Origin: Nemertoderma westbladi
Taxonomy: Eukaryota; Xenacoelomorpha; Nemertodermatida; Nemertodermatidae
Direction: 5' to 3'
Length of the DNA stretch: 33,402 bases
Assembly: GCA_032718475.1 (NCBI GenBank)
Contig: JAUCBJ010000099.1
Location: 1-33,402, forward strand
Below the pieces are notes generated by a model that was not told the DNA's origin, made no database searches, and saw nothing but the letters and a program-made list of their open reading frames with translations. Positions 1 through 8,967 of this stretch are shown here, piece after piece; position 1 is the stretch's first letter; each line of letters opens with the position of its first letter. A program made the translations under genes and the position numbers.

Positions 1-144
1 AAGCATGGTGGACAGCCCATGACTTTCTTGAGACGCATCTTAAAGGACACTGGCCTTAAAGATGCGGATGATCTAGCAAATGTCATGGGTGATAGGGAGT
101 TGTGGCGGTGCAATTTTGTTGACAAGCCGGCACAGCATTCTTAA
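1..144 (+). CDS. LINE reverse-transcriptase ORF, C-terminal fragment (partial)
   Basis: The frame is open from base 1 to TAA at 142-144 and encodes 47 residues beginning KHGGQPMTFLRR. This is the same C-terminal segment as in the longer LINE ORF ending at 22324. The segment is typical of the far C-terminus of non-LTR retrotransposon polyproteins, after the reverse-transcriptase domain. It is not a host gene. Confidence 0.85.
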   Translation, partial: KHGGQPMTFLRRILKDTGLKDADDLANVMGDRELWRCNFVDKPAQHS

Positions 145-182
145 AAATGCAGCTGCAATGCAGCATGCCGATCCTAGTAGTA
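1..182 (+). mobile_element. 3' end of a LINE, copy 1 (window starts inside it)
   Basis: Bases 1-180 match 22181-22361 almost perfectly; the only clear difference is AG versus CT near 134. The match covers the last codons of the reverse-transcriptase ORF, a short 3' UTR and a terminal (TAG)n run, which marks the LINE 3' end. The rest of the element lies upstream of the window. Near-identity of two copies about 22 kb apart points to recent activity or to a local duplication. Confidence 0.9.
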
Positions 183-1085
183 CAGCAGATGTTTTGAGAA
201 TGATAGTGACCTTTGAAAAGTGATGCCTAAATAAATACCTGTATGCATTTAATACTTTTACAGGTTGTCCATTGTTTGAGAACTCTATCAGCTTTACAGA
301 GCCTACCGCCCAAGCGGAATTTTATTATGGCAGATTTATTTAAATTGACTTCTTGGAGACATTCCATTCTTGGAGAGCTTTCAACACCGTCCATTCCGAT
401 AGAGCATTGAGACCATCTTGAAGACCTTCGCTAGTATGCCAATAAAACAACAGCGAATAATACAATTAATAGAGTGGTGGCCCTCTTAAGTACGTTGACG
501 AGATCAGCAATGTAGAGTATAAATAAGTAGGGACTCGGCGTATCTCCCTGTAATAATCCGATCAACTGACTTATTGGCTTCGTTTTACGCAGCCTATCGA
601 ACACTTATATGTAATTAATGGCGAGCAGCAGTTCTATGAACCGTGGCATTCCACCTTTTAATCCAAATAAATGTCGCAGTTGAATGCCTTCTTAAAGTCA
701 ACAAAACATGTATGGGTATAAATCATGTGTATAGGGGTTTTCTAGGTTGGCTGAAATGAGAAGTGATGTCCCTTATTAGTTGTGCGATGGGTTGTGCTGT
801 AGACCGTCCTGGTAGGAAGCCGAATTGCTCTCCGGGTATTAAGTGCCTGAAACTGAAATCGGCACTGAGGCGTCGCACTACGAGTCCAGTTATAACATTG
901 TATGCATTGCATATCAAGGCGATGCCTCGGTAATTATCATGATTGTTTCGGGGACCTTTAACCTTTGTACAGCACTTTGCATAGACTCTATTTCCACGTT
1001 GATATAATTCGCGCAGATATGAAGCGTAATTTGAGTAAGTGTTACCCGGTTCCCCTGCTTTAGATCCTAGAGCACCTTAGATCTG

Positions 1086-1212
1086 GGTTGAACTTAGATC
1101 CCTCCCATACGAACTTAGATCCTTCCCATACGAACTTAGATCCTTCCCATACGAACTTAGATCCTTCCCATAGGAACTTAGATCCTCAACATACGAAACT
1201 TAGATCCCACCT
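1086..1212. repeat. Left terminal 21-bp tandem repeats of the foldback element
   Basis: There are about six copies of a 21-bp unit built on GAACTTAGATCC followed by a variable linker (mostly TTCCCATAC). Two further isolated cores occur inward, near 1315 and, inverted, near 1528. Confidence 0.85.
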
Positions 1213-1655
1213 TGCATATATTGCTCTACCGTAGCTGTGTTAATGTGAAATTTCATTCCCATAGGCCTGCAGACCTTACTGTAATGTAAATATTATCACG
1301 CCTGAAGGGGAGCGAACTTAGATCCACCTTGGCAAATTATAGTTTGTTGGTGAGTCACTGATCGCAACTACAGTACTTTGAGTCATTGGGTTTAGTCATA
1401 CTGTCATGCCAGTATGACTTATTTGCAATAGATCATTATACAGTAATTAGTTTTATATGCTTAATGAAACACAGTACAATATACACTATAATATCTATAG
1501 AACGCGGCCAACGCACAGTACACGTGGGATCTAAGTTCGCTTCTCCTCTAGCGTGTGCTAAGGAATTTGTATAAATTGGGATGTAAGTCTACCTAAGATC
1601 TAAAGTTCGCTTCGTGACAAGCATGATGATTACCAAGGCTTTTAATACATAAACT

Positions 1656-1905
1656 GGGATCTAAGTTCACCTAGTTAGGATCTAAGTTCACCTAGTTAGG
1701 ATCTAAGTTCACCTAGTTAGGATCTAAGTTCATCTAGTTAGGATCTAAGTTCATCTAGTTAGGATCTAAGTTCACCTAGTTAGGATCTAAGTTCACCTAG
1801 TTAGGATCTAAGTTCACCTAGTTAGGATCTAAGTTCACCCAGATAGGATCTAAGTTCGGAAAGATCTAAGTTCATCAGAGTCAGGCCTTGCAGGATCTAA
1901 GTTCG
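1656..1905. repeat. Right terminal 21-bp tandem repeats of the foldback element (inverted)
   Basis: GGATCTAAGTTC, the reverse complement of the left core, recurs about twelve times. The first ten are at a strict 21-bp spacing with linker ACCTAGTTA. The linkers differ between the two arms while the 12-bp core is shared, so the arms amplified independently around a conserved core, possibly a transposase-binding site. Confidence 0.85.
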
Positions 1906-2500
1906 TTTTACCGTGTTACCCAAAAGTAAAGAGTTAACGGGAGAGCGGCCCTCAGTAATTCAAATGGAAGGTTATCGGGTCCTTTGGATTTCCGGTTAGG
2001 TTTCTTCCTGAACTCCTCTGCTACTTCCTCAGGAGTAAAAGGGGAATTAGGGAAGATCTTCCCCGACATCGGGGCTGGCCGTCGCCATTTACAGTGGGAT
2101 TTTGGAGGTTGTGTACGCAAAGGAGACAGAGAGTATGCGTGTAAAATTTTCCTCCCACGTAGCCAATGGCACTGGACAAGGAGGTTTGGCTCCACATTTA
2201 CGCATCACAAGTATGGCGCGAGTTCGGGTTGTGAGATCAGTTTACATTGGCGAATATAATATCTATTAGGATAATTTTGTAGTCTATATGTACTGGGCGA
2301 GCGCAAGGAGGCTGGTAGGTAAAGGAGACGAGTATGTTTCTTAATTTATAATTAGCTAAGATTTCAATTATAAAGAACAACTGGTTTACACGTTCACTAC
2401 TAACCAGATAAAATAGGAATCTTTTAAATGTAATGTATTATTATTATCGTGCCGCAAGTTATGTGACTTACATAATATTATGTTATTGATATCGGATATA

Positions 2501-2506
2501 TTTATT
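2501..2506 (-). other. AATAAA polyadenylation hexamer at the distal ShK stop codon
   Basis: The minus strand reads TAAATAAA, so the hexamer overlaps the stop codon by one base. If used, the 3' UTR would be only 10-30 bases. The proximal copy has AATCAA-like sequence instead of a perfect hexamer at the matching place. Confidence 0.35.
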
Positions 2507-2651
2507 TAAGTAGATAGCTTACGGGTTCCGTCGTTGCAAACATCGCAAGTAGTAGCGCAATTTGCGTGCATGTATCCTTGGTTAGAATCACATTCACCGC
2601 CTTCTTTCCACATGGCGCAGTGTGCACCTATGTCTGCCGCTTCAACACAAA
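2506..2651 (-). CDS. ShK-domain terminal exon, distal duplicate
   Basis: This is a near-copy of the exon at 3507-3649, with acceptor AG at 2653-2652, two bases and 47 codons plus stop. The six cysteines and the GEC/YM signature are intact. Differences are conservative (Glu to Gly before Tyr, and a slightly longer tail). The intact frame and acceptor imply it is usable, either as an alternative 3' terminal exon of the same signal-peptide exon (phase-compatible) or as a relic whose own first exon was lost. No second signal-peptide exon was seen between the two copies. Confidence 0.7.
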
Positions 2652-2764
2652 CTATAAAATAGAAATAGAGTTAAAACTTGTATACACAAAGTTGGGCCTT
2701 CGCGCAGCATGTGACATAAACTAATTTTAAGTTTCACCTCGAAAGAATTATAAGCAATATCAAC

Positions 2765-3385
2765 TAATCACTTTTACCAGCTAGCGGCAGAATGGGTAAT
2801 TGTAGACGGTTTAAGACCTCACTAAAACTCAGTCTAGGTCTAGAATATATGTGCCAAGTGTCAATCAGGAGGATATGATTATAAACAATAATACGAAATG
2901 GTTGGAGGTTTTCATTTCAGACATTTCTAAAATATTTTCATTTCAGCCCACTAGCGGTAGACTGGAAAACTACAGATTGATTAGCGTTCAAACAAAGACA
3001 CAGCCAGTGTTCCAGTACATACAGTATGCCAAGTTTCAGCTTAAACGGATTAATATCAAGTAAACGGTGGAAGGTTTTCACTTTCAGATATTTTGCCCTC
3101 TAGCGGCAGACTAAAGAACTGCGGACCGATCTCCTTCCTCAAAAAGACGCAAACATGTGGTCTAGCAGTATGTGGTCTAGCAGCATGTGGTCTAGCAGCA
3201 TGTGGTCTAGCAGCATGTGGTCTAGCAGCATGTGGTCTAGCAGCATGTGGTCTAGTAGGCCTACATATAGTCCAAGATTCAGCTTGAAAGGATCATAAAT
3301 AACGAAATGGAAGAAAGATTTTACATTCAGACATGTCACCCTCTAGCGGTAGACTGGAGAACTGCAGACGGATTATTTTCTTATT
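2765..3385. repeat. Diverged 150-170-bp tandem repeat, about 3-4 copies
   Basis: A segment with core CTAGCGGYAGACTGGARAAC recurs near 2781, 2952, 3101 and 3341. It is preceded by a CATTTCAGAC-like stretch and followed by a segment ending in CAGCTTRAARGGATYA. Spacing is roughly 150-170 bp, except where the 15-bp array at 3153 enlarges one unit. The origin is unknown. Short ORFs here are incidental. Confidence 0.6.
3153..3257. repeat. 15-bp minisatellite, 7 copies
   Basis: The unit ATGTGGTCTAGCAGC is repeated seven times with almost no divergence, within one unit of the larger 150-bp repeat. The length is a multiple of three, so frames stay open on both strands. It is not a gene. Confidence 0.95.
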
Positions 3386-3506
3386 CGCTGTTGTTGTATA
3401 GAGAACCATATATCAGTTTTGTAGGCTATGTACTGGGCGAGCGCAACGAGGCTGGTAAATGAGGCGAGTAAATTTCTTAAGTGTTAATGATATTGGTAAT
3501 ATTGAT

Positions 3507-3649
3507 TTAAGTAGATGTCTTACTGTCGTCGTTGCAAACATCACAAGTAGTAGCGCAATTTGCGTGCATGTATTCTTGGTTAGAATCACATTCACCGCTT
3601 TCTTTCCACATGGCGCAGTGTGCACCTATGTCTGCATCTTCAACACAAG
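3507..3649 (-). CDS. ShK-domain terminal exon, proximal copy
   Basis: After an acceptor at 3651-3650 (minus), the exon gives two bases plus 46 codons and a stop. The product holds one ShKT domain with the family's six cysteines and the hallmark pattern C-x2-W, GEC, YM, then C and TC-x2-C. ShK domains occur in many extracellular proteins (matrix proteins, astacin proteases, venom peptides). The residue before the conserved Tyr is Glu, not the Lys of the channel-blocking dyad, so a classical potassium-channel toxin role is not indicated. Exon 1 at 4583-4499 joins in phase across an 849-bp intron. The function in this animal is unknown. Confidence 0.75.
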
Positions 3650-3669
3650 CTATGAAATTGAAATATTTT

Positions 3670-4498
3670 TTATAAAACAAAATTGTATACAATTCAGAAT
3701 GATAACGCAACATCATTATATAAACCTAACCATTACAAGTCAATCTAGCATAAATCCCAAAAGTGAATTTCAATCAATCCAAACGTAAAGAACACTTAAC
3801 TATGCAAACATTAAACATAAAACTATGCAAATTTATTTTAAGGAACATATATTTATTCATGAAAATTATACATAAATTTGTATAACACAATCCAATCATA
3901 ATCAGACAGGAGGGAAGAGTAGGTCTACTCGATCTAAGTAGCAAATTAGTGATGTTCCAGAATAATTTAAATAATTGCACAATTATTATGCTGCAATTCA
4001 ATGGGGAATGAATAATTCTTTAAACTGTGTTGCACTTGCACAGTAGTAATTGGTCTCTTCTCTGTAACTGGAAGTAGCACTTTACTTTACTTTACTTATT
4101 AAGCTTTACTTTAGATTTACTTTACTTAATTATTAAATTACTTTAATTATTAGTCAATAGTTGGGACTAAAGATTTTCAACACTAAATTCCGGGAAATTC
4201 CCACCAAAGATTAAAAATGTAGAATGACAAAAATTGGTTCGTATGAATTACGAATTAGGTTTGGGTTACTTCTTCTTTTTTCTTAACTACAACTGTAAAT
4301 AGCAAAATTATTATATAAACCGAACCACATTGACATTAAAGCAACATCATCACTTACATAAACCGAAACACTAAAACTCCAAAACTTATCATGTAGGTCT
4401 AACATTGGGTAAGTTAATCCAACAACAGACAAATCGTTTAATAATAACCATACATAAAACTTAAAATATCTTATTACTTTTATTAATAATGCACTTAC
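3670..4498. other. Intron of the ShK gene; AT-rich with a TTTAC-rich stretch
   Basis: This is the intron between the signal-peptide exon and the proximal ShK exon. It contains a simple TTTACTTTAC-type tract at about 4078-4135. I see no coding sequence in it. Confidence 0.5.
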
Positions 4499-4583
4499 CT
4501 GCTTCACCTGCCGTGGTTACCTTCAAAACCCCAGTTATAAGACCCACGGTAACCACACAGATCACTATCACATTCAACCCCAT
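4499..4583 (-). CDS. Secreted ShK-domain peptide, exon 1 (signal peptide)
   Basis: On the minus strand ATG at 4583-4581 opens 28 codons plus one base, ending at a strong donor (GCAG|GTAAGT). The encoded peptide starts MGLNVIVICVV, a short polar start followed by a hydrophobic run, and ends in small residues (AGEA), as expected of a signal peptide. The exon ends in phase 1, which is exactly the phase required by both downstream ShK exons (2506-2651 and 3507-3649). The predicted product is a secreted peptide of about 47 mature residues. The gene lies antisense inside the ATRX intron preceding 7543. No promoter could be identified. The exon model is inferred from splice signals and phase only. 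Confidence 0.65.
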
Positions 4584-4589
4584 TATCAC

Positions 4590-6011
4590 AGGTGTTGTTT
4601 ATGAACGGAGCTAATATTTATTATTTTTTTGTACTTAATGTTTGTACGTTATGTGGGTGTGGCAAAAATTTTAATATTATTTTATTAGATAATACAGTGC
4701 GCAGTTAATTTAATCTGCTATTTGATATTCTAACGTAGTTTTCTGTACTGTAAATTAATAATGTGATACTGTAGTAATGGGTCAGTAATTACTCAAATTA
4801 TGTGATTGTGTTGGTTGTTGGTACCCGTCCTGTATTACCACAGATGTTCCACACACGCCATTATAACTGCGAGTATAGCGCATACTGTAGGCCTACTATC
4901 TGTACAAACTGCACACTACATTCATTGCCTTACTGTAGTCGCGTGGAATTTTTAGAAATATATCCGAAACGATCAATCAATCATTTTTTAATCGCGAACA
5001 AAATTATTATCTTCAGCAAATATAACAATCGTAGCCGCATTTCAAAAGTATACAGTTTAAGCAAAATATATTATGTTATTAAAGAGTCCAAAAACTCCTT
5101 AATTAATGTGTCGTCCTTATCCATGGTTGAAACTGGTATGGTCTAAAAAAGTAAAAGTTAAAAATGTAAAATTTTATCCATGTCAGGAAAATATACTTTG
5201 GAAGTAAACAAATGTGAATGCAAATGTCGTGTAAATCAAATGAAAATAATGATAAGTTATAAATATACGACTATATAATAACTTATTAATACAACAAGTT
5301 CCGGTCCAGTTCACTGTGCTGTTTTTCGTATTCTACACCACTGCACATGGATTAATAAGTTCTCAGTTGCTGACTAAAGTCAACCAGGCGAACCAGCCGT
5401 AATTAGTCTAAAGAAATTAATTACACAGTTACTTCCAATAATATAGATACAGTTGTATGTGCGACAACAAAATGAGGATTAATAGATAGGGGCCTATTCT
5501 ATGTAATTTGTTTATTAGACCAACAAATAGGACCAATTATAAAATGAGAAAGATTGATCGACTTTGGAAAAGGTTTAATTATTACGTTACAAGTAATAAA
5601 TACATAAATGAAATATTCGTACCTCTTAGTCAATGATTAAGTGAGAATTCACGAGTCTACTAACCAGCAGTTAACAATAATTTAAAAATTCACATTTTAG
5701 AAAAACACAGATACAGTAATAGCTTTATATAATTGGCTTATGGGATAACAATCGGATTTCTGTCTTTTAGTTCCCCTGAAGTTAAGTTGAATGTCTCGCA
5801 AGCTGTTCGTCAGCTTATCCATTGTATGTCCCTATTGGTGCGTGTCTTACATTAAATTCTGTTGGGATATAAAAAGATTACTGCACGGTTGCCCATGTCA
5901 GATATAACCTTTTGATGAACTTAAATTATTTTATACACACATAACTCAACCCCGACTGGCGATGATATATGATAAAGTTTGGTGTCAGTTTGAATAATGA
6001 TTCTTTTTTTA
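4590..6011. other. Intronic or intergenic AT-rich sequence, no recognised feature
   Basis: This lies between the ShK first exon and array 1. It is AT-rich and holds only short frames without similarity I can recognise. Any ShK promoter must lie in its left part. A 114-codon frame at 4802-5146 has no features of a gene. Confidence 0.5.
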
Positions 6012-7542
6012 GACTGGTGTATGGCACTATTTTTATTTTACTGTTTCTATTTTTAGACTGGTGTATGGCACTATTTTTATTTTATTGTTTCTATTTTTAG
6101 ACTGGTGTATGGCACTATTTTTATTTTATTGTTTCTATTTTTAGACTGTAGTATGGCACCATTTTATTTTATTGTTTCTATTTTTAGAGTGGAGTATGGC
6201 ACCATTTTTATTTTACTGTTTCTATTGGAGTATGGCACTATTTTTATTTTAAGGTTTCTATTTTTAGACTGGTGTATGGCACCATTTTCATTTTACTGTT
6301 TCTATTTTTAGACTGGAGTATGGCACTATTTTTATTTTACTGTTTCTATTTTAGACTGGAGTATGGCACTATTTTTATTTTAAGGTTTCTATTTTTAGAC
6401 TGGAGTATGGCACTATTTTTATTTTAAGGTTTCTATTTTTAGACTGGAGTATGGCACTATTTTTATTTTAAGGTTTCTATTTTTAGACTGGTGTATGGCA
6501 CCATTTTCATTTTACTGTTTCTATTTTTAGACTGGAGTATGGCACTATTTTTATTTTACTGTTTCTATTTTTAGACTGGAGTATGGCACTATTTTTATTT
6601 TACTGTTTCTATTTTTAGACTGGAGTATGGCACTATTTTTATTTTAAGGTTTCTATTTTTAGACTGGAGTATGGCACTATTTTTATTTTAAGGTTTCTAT
6701 TTTTAGACTGGAGTATGGCACTATTTTTATTTTAAGGTTTCTATTTTTAGACTGGAGTATGGCACTATTTTTATTTTAAGGTTTCTATTTTTAGACTGGT
6801 GTATGGCACCATTTTCATTTTACTGTTTCTATTTTTAGACCGGAGTATGGCACTATTTTTATTTTAAGGTTTCTATTTTTAGACTGGAGTATGGCACTAT
6901 TTTTATTTTAAGGTTTCTATTTTTAGACTGGTGTATGGCACCATTTTCATTTTACTGTTTCTATTTTTAGACTGGAGTATGGCACTATTTTTATTTTACT
7001 GTTTCTATTTTTAGACTGGAGTATGGCACTATTTTTATTTTACTGTTTCTATTTTTAGACTGGAGTATGGCACTATTTTTATTTTAAGGTTTCTATTTTT
7101 AGACTGGAGTATGGCACTATTTTTATTTTAAGGTTTCTATTTTTAGACTGGAGTATGGCACTATTTTTATTTTAAGGTTTCTATTTTTAGACTGGAGTAT
7201 GGCACTATTTTTATTTCAAGGTTTCTATTTTTAGACTGGTGTATGGCACCATTTTCATTTTACTGTTTCTATTTTTAGACTGGAGTATGGCACTATTTTT
7301 ATTTTACTGTTTCTATTTTTAGACTGGAGTATGGCACTATTTTTATTTTATTGTTTCTATTTTTAGACTGGAGTATGGCACTATTTTTATTTTACTGTTT
7401 CTATTTTTAGACTGGAGTATGGCACTATTTTTATTTTACTGTTTCTATTTTTAGACTGGAGTATGGCACTATTTTTATTTTAAGGTTTCTATTTTTAGAC
7501 TGGTGTATGGCACTATTTTTACTTTAAGGTTTCTATTTTTAG
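6012..7542 (+). repeat. Array 1: 44-bp minisatellite made of copies of a 3' splice site (about 35 units)
   Basis: Each unit contains GGTTTCTATTTTTAG followed by ACTGG(A/T)GTATGG and an AT-rich filler. The last unit runs without a break into the ATRX exon at 7543, which begins ACTGGTGTATG. The unit thus duplicates the pyrimidine tract, the acceptor AG and the first 11 exon bases. Variants differ by GTG/GAG, CACC/CACT and AAGG/CTGT and form a higher-order pattern. The unit length is not a multiple of three, and TTTTAA within it gives a stop in the exon's frame. Use of an upstream copy would therefore break the ATRX frame. Confidence 0.93.
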
Positions 7543-7678
7543 ACTGGTGTATGTCGCAGTTTGTGAAGCCACATTTACTGGGGACTATGAGTGAATTTAA
7601 CAACAGATTCGTAAACCCAATTACCAACGGCCAACATATAGACTCCACTGCAAGTGATGTGTCGATTATGCGAAAGCG
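7543..7678 (+). CDS. ATRX: ATRX-type chromatin remodeller, exon A
   Basis: This exon encodes WCMSQFVKPHLLGTMSEF and continues to NGQHIDSTASDVSIMRKR. It matches the SNF2-lobe segment of ATRX just after the TGTPLQN motif, where the family has Y-x-CMV-x-F, LLG and NGQ-x-x-DST. It begins with two bases completing a Tyr codon (phase 1) and ends AAGCG|GTTAGT (phase 2), which joins exactly to the next exon. ATRX is a nuclear SNF2 ATPase that, with DAXX, deposits histone H3.3 at repeats and telomeres. The preceding exon is not in the window, so the upstream intron exceeds 7.5 kb. The acceptor is the last copy in array 1. The related paralogue ARIP4/RAD54L2 is less similar. Confidence 0.88.
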
Positions 7679-8110
7679 GTTAGTTTGACTACGATTTCAT
7701 TTAGGCTTTTCTCAATTTTTTATTTATGCTGGGACAATGAATGTAGCCTAATTTATTGTTAATAAGGAGAATAAATACCTTCGGTCGAAATTTTATTGGA
7801 ATTTTATTTATTTATTTATATATGAAGAATTTGTTTTTTTTTACTTTCTCTTTATTCAGTGTGTATTGTTTTGGTTATATTCGGCCCTTTCGTAACCGGG
7901 GATTTTAGTGAAAACTTTTAGCCTGCTAGAATTCTTCGTTTCACATAGGACTCGGTAAACTGTAAGTAGTATGTCTGATGTACTTTACACGGGCCCTACA
8001 ACTGTAGTACTGCACTATATCTTCACGATATTAATTTGAAACTCTTTTATAGTAATATCTTTTACCTTTACCAAGAATTATCAGATTATTGTTACACAAC
8101 AACGTTGCAG
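7679..8110 (+). other. ATRX intron A-B
   Basis: A 432-bp AT-rich intron, GTTAGT to GTTGCAG, in which I recognise nothing else. Confidence 0.8.
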
Positions 8111-8469
8111 GTCCCACGTTCTTCACGATATGTTATCAGGGTGTATCCAACGCCAGGATTACTCCTGTTTGTCAAGTTTCCTTCCTCCCAAACACGAATA
8201 CGTCATCAGGGTATTTATGACGCCTCTGCAATGGGAACTATACCATCGATACGTGACCACGATGAGTTGTGTGTCCGGAATTGAGCAGAATGTGAACAAG
8301 GAGTCGAGACGGGCGGTTCTCGCACACTTCAACGACTACCATCAGCTCCGGAGAATTTGGACTGATCCGTTCCTGATATTCCCCGGAGAAGAAAGAGAAA
8401 AGCAACGGGTTAGTTTCGCGACCAAACAAACGTTTAAGAGCAGCAGTTACCATTTGTGGGGCGAGCCAC
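8111..8469 (+). CDS. ATRX: ATRX-type chromatin remodeller, exon B
   Basis: The first base completes an Arg codon, followed by SHVLHDMLSGCIQRQDY and FLPPKHEYVIRVFMTPLQ. This is the ATRX segment where the human protein has GCVQRKDY, KFLPPKHEYVL and, later, RIWTHP (here RIWTDP). It is the end of the first helicase lobe. The 3' end is uncertain: a strong donor CCAC|GTAAGT after 8469 (phase 1) and another, CGG|GTTAGT after 8408 (phase 0), can each be paired with a matching acceptor of exon C. The acidic, serine-rich insert present in vertebrate ATRX after RIWTHP is missing or very short here. Confidence 0.87.
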
Positions 8470-8798
8470 GTAAGTCCAGGTGTGCCTTAGCGTAGGGCTA
8501 ATTATTGGACCAGTCTGTCGTCGTCGTCGTTGTCGAAAATGTTTGAACGCTAATAAGTCAGTAAATTTTTGATGAAATGGAGCCAAACAACTTGGTACAG
8601 ATGTAGTTTATAAATAGTTTAGAAATTCTACACTCAGACAGACATATATGGTTCATCTGTCCACCGATAGGGGGCGAATGGCTAGGTCCACTAATTGTAC
8701 CTCTACGCAAAGACTCACCTGAACTTATACGCGAAGTCACCACGAACGTGTTACAATGGGTTATAGGTTATTGTAAATATGCTTTTTCTTATTAATAG

Positions 8799-8967
8799 AA
8801 ATTACTTCACGAAGTGGCAGGAATTTATTCTGAGACCGGGGGTGACTCGGTTGCCGTGTCCGCAATTGCAGATACCGATGTGACTTGGGATGTGGAAGAT
8901 ATCATGGAAGACATGAGTGCCGAGCTGAAAACCTACAGCACACGAACGCGGTTTAAACCGGGCGCAG
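8799..8967 (+). CDS. ATRX: ATRX-type chromatin remodeller, exon C
   Basis: The frame reads AGIYSETGGDSVAVSAIADT, then DVTWDVEDIMEDMSAEL, and ends GCAG|GTTAGT in phase 1. It lies in the poorly conserved linker between the two helicase lobes. Assignment therefore rests on open frame, splice signals and phase agreement with exon D rather than strong similarity. Three acceptors are possible: TTAATAG|AAATTA at 8799 (best tract, phase 0, fits the donor after 8408), or AAG| at 8815 and CAG| at 8821 (phase 1, fit the donor after 8469). Confidence 0.7.

Larger units (their letters stand above)
1048..1912. mobile_element. Foldback-type non-autonomous DNA transposon with 9-bp target duplication (Mutator-like?)
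   Basis: The 9-mer GTGTTACCC occurs at 1039-1047 and again at 1913-1921, directly flanking the element. Removing the element plus one copy rejoins the disrupted LINE with its minus-strand frame still open across the junction, which supports a clean insertion. The element begins GGT and ends ACC. Both ends carry tandem 21-bp repeats sharing the 12-mer GAACTTAGATCC, in opposite orientations. A 9-bp duplication is typical of the Mutator superfamily. No transposase is encoded. The superfamily is inferred from duplication length only. Confidence 0.75.
280..2260 (-). mobile_element. Old LINE relic, reverse-transcriptase region, split by a later insertion
   Basis: Read on the minus strand from about 2260 down, conceptual translation gives a pre-RT segment with FTPEEVAEEF and KGPDNLPFELL (about 2030-1930). 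After the foreign element at 1048-1912 it continues with NYRGIALICNAYN (about 925-890), EQFGFLPGRST (about 835-800), FVDFKKAF (about 710-690) and a GLLQGDTPSPYLF-like motif (about 550-520). These are reverse-transcriptase motifs of a non-LTR retrotransposon in the expected order. Stops and frameshifts are frequent, and the catalytic [FY]xDD box is not recognisable, so the copy is dead. It is a different family from the LINE at 1-182. Outer limits are approximate. Confidence 0.8.
2280..3665. repeat. Tandem duplication carrying two ShK terminal exons
   Basis: Blocks at about 2285-2655 and 3422-3655 are clearly homologous. They share the ACTGGGCGAGCGCAA segment and flanks, the ShK coding exon and the splice acceptor. 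They are offset by about 1.0-1.1 kb, and the sequence between them is mostly other repeats. The duplication produced two copies of the same terminal exon. Confidence 0.8.

Noticed and set aside
3093-3339. Cys-Gly-Leu-Ala repeat protein and its antisense counterpart
   Set aside because: They are translations of a seven-copy 15-bp minisatellite.
4802-5146. A 114-residue protein
   Set aside because: No recognisable domain, no splice or start support, and AT-biased composition as in the surroundings.
6012-7542. Recursive splice sites (AG|GT) in the arrays
   Set aside because: The acceptor AG is followed by AC (array 1) or TA (array 2), not GT, so no ratchet site is formed.
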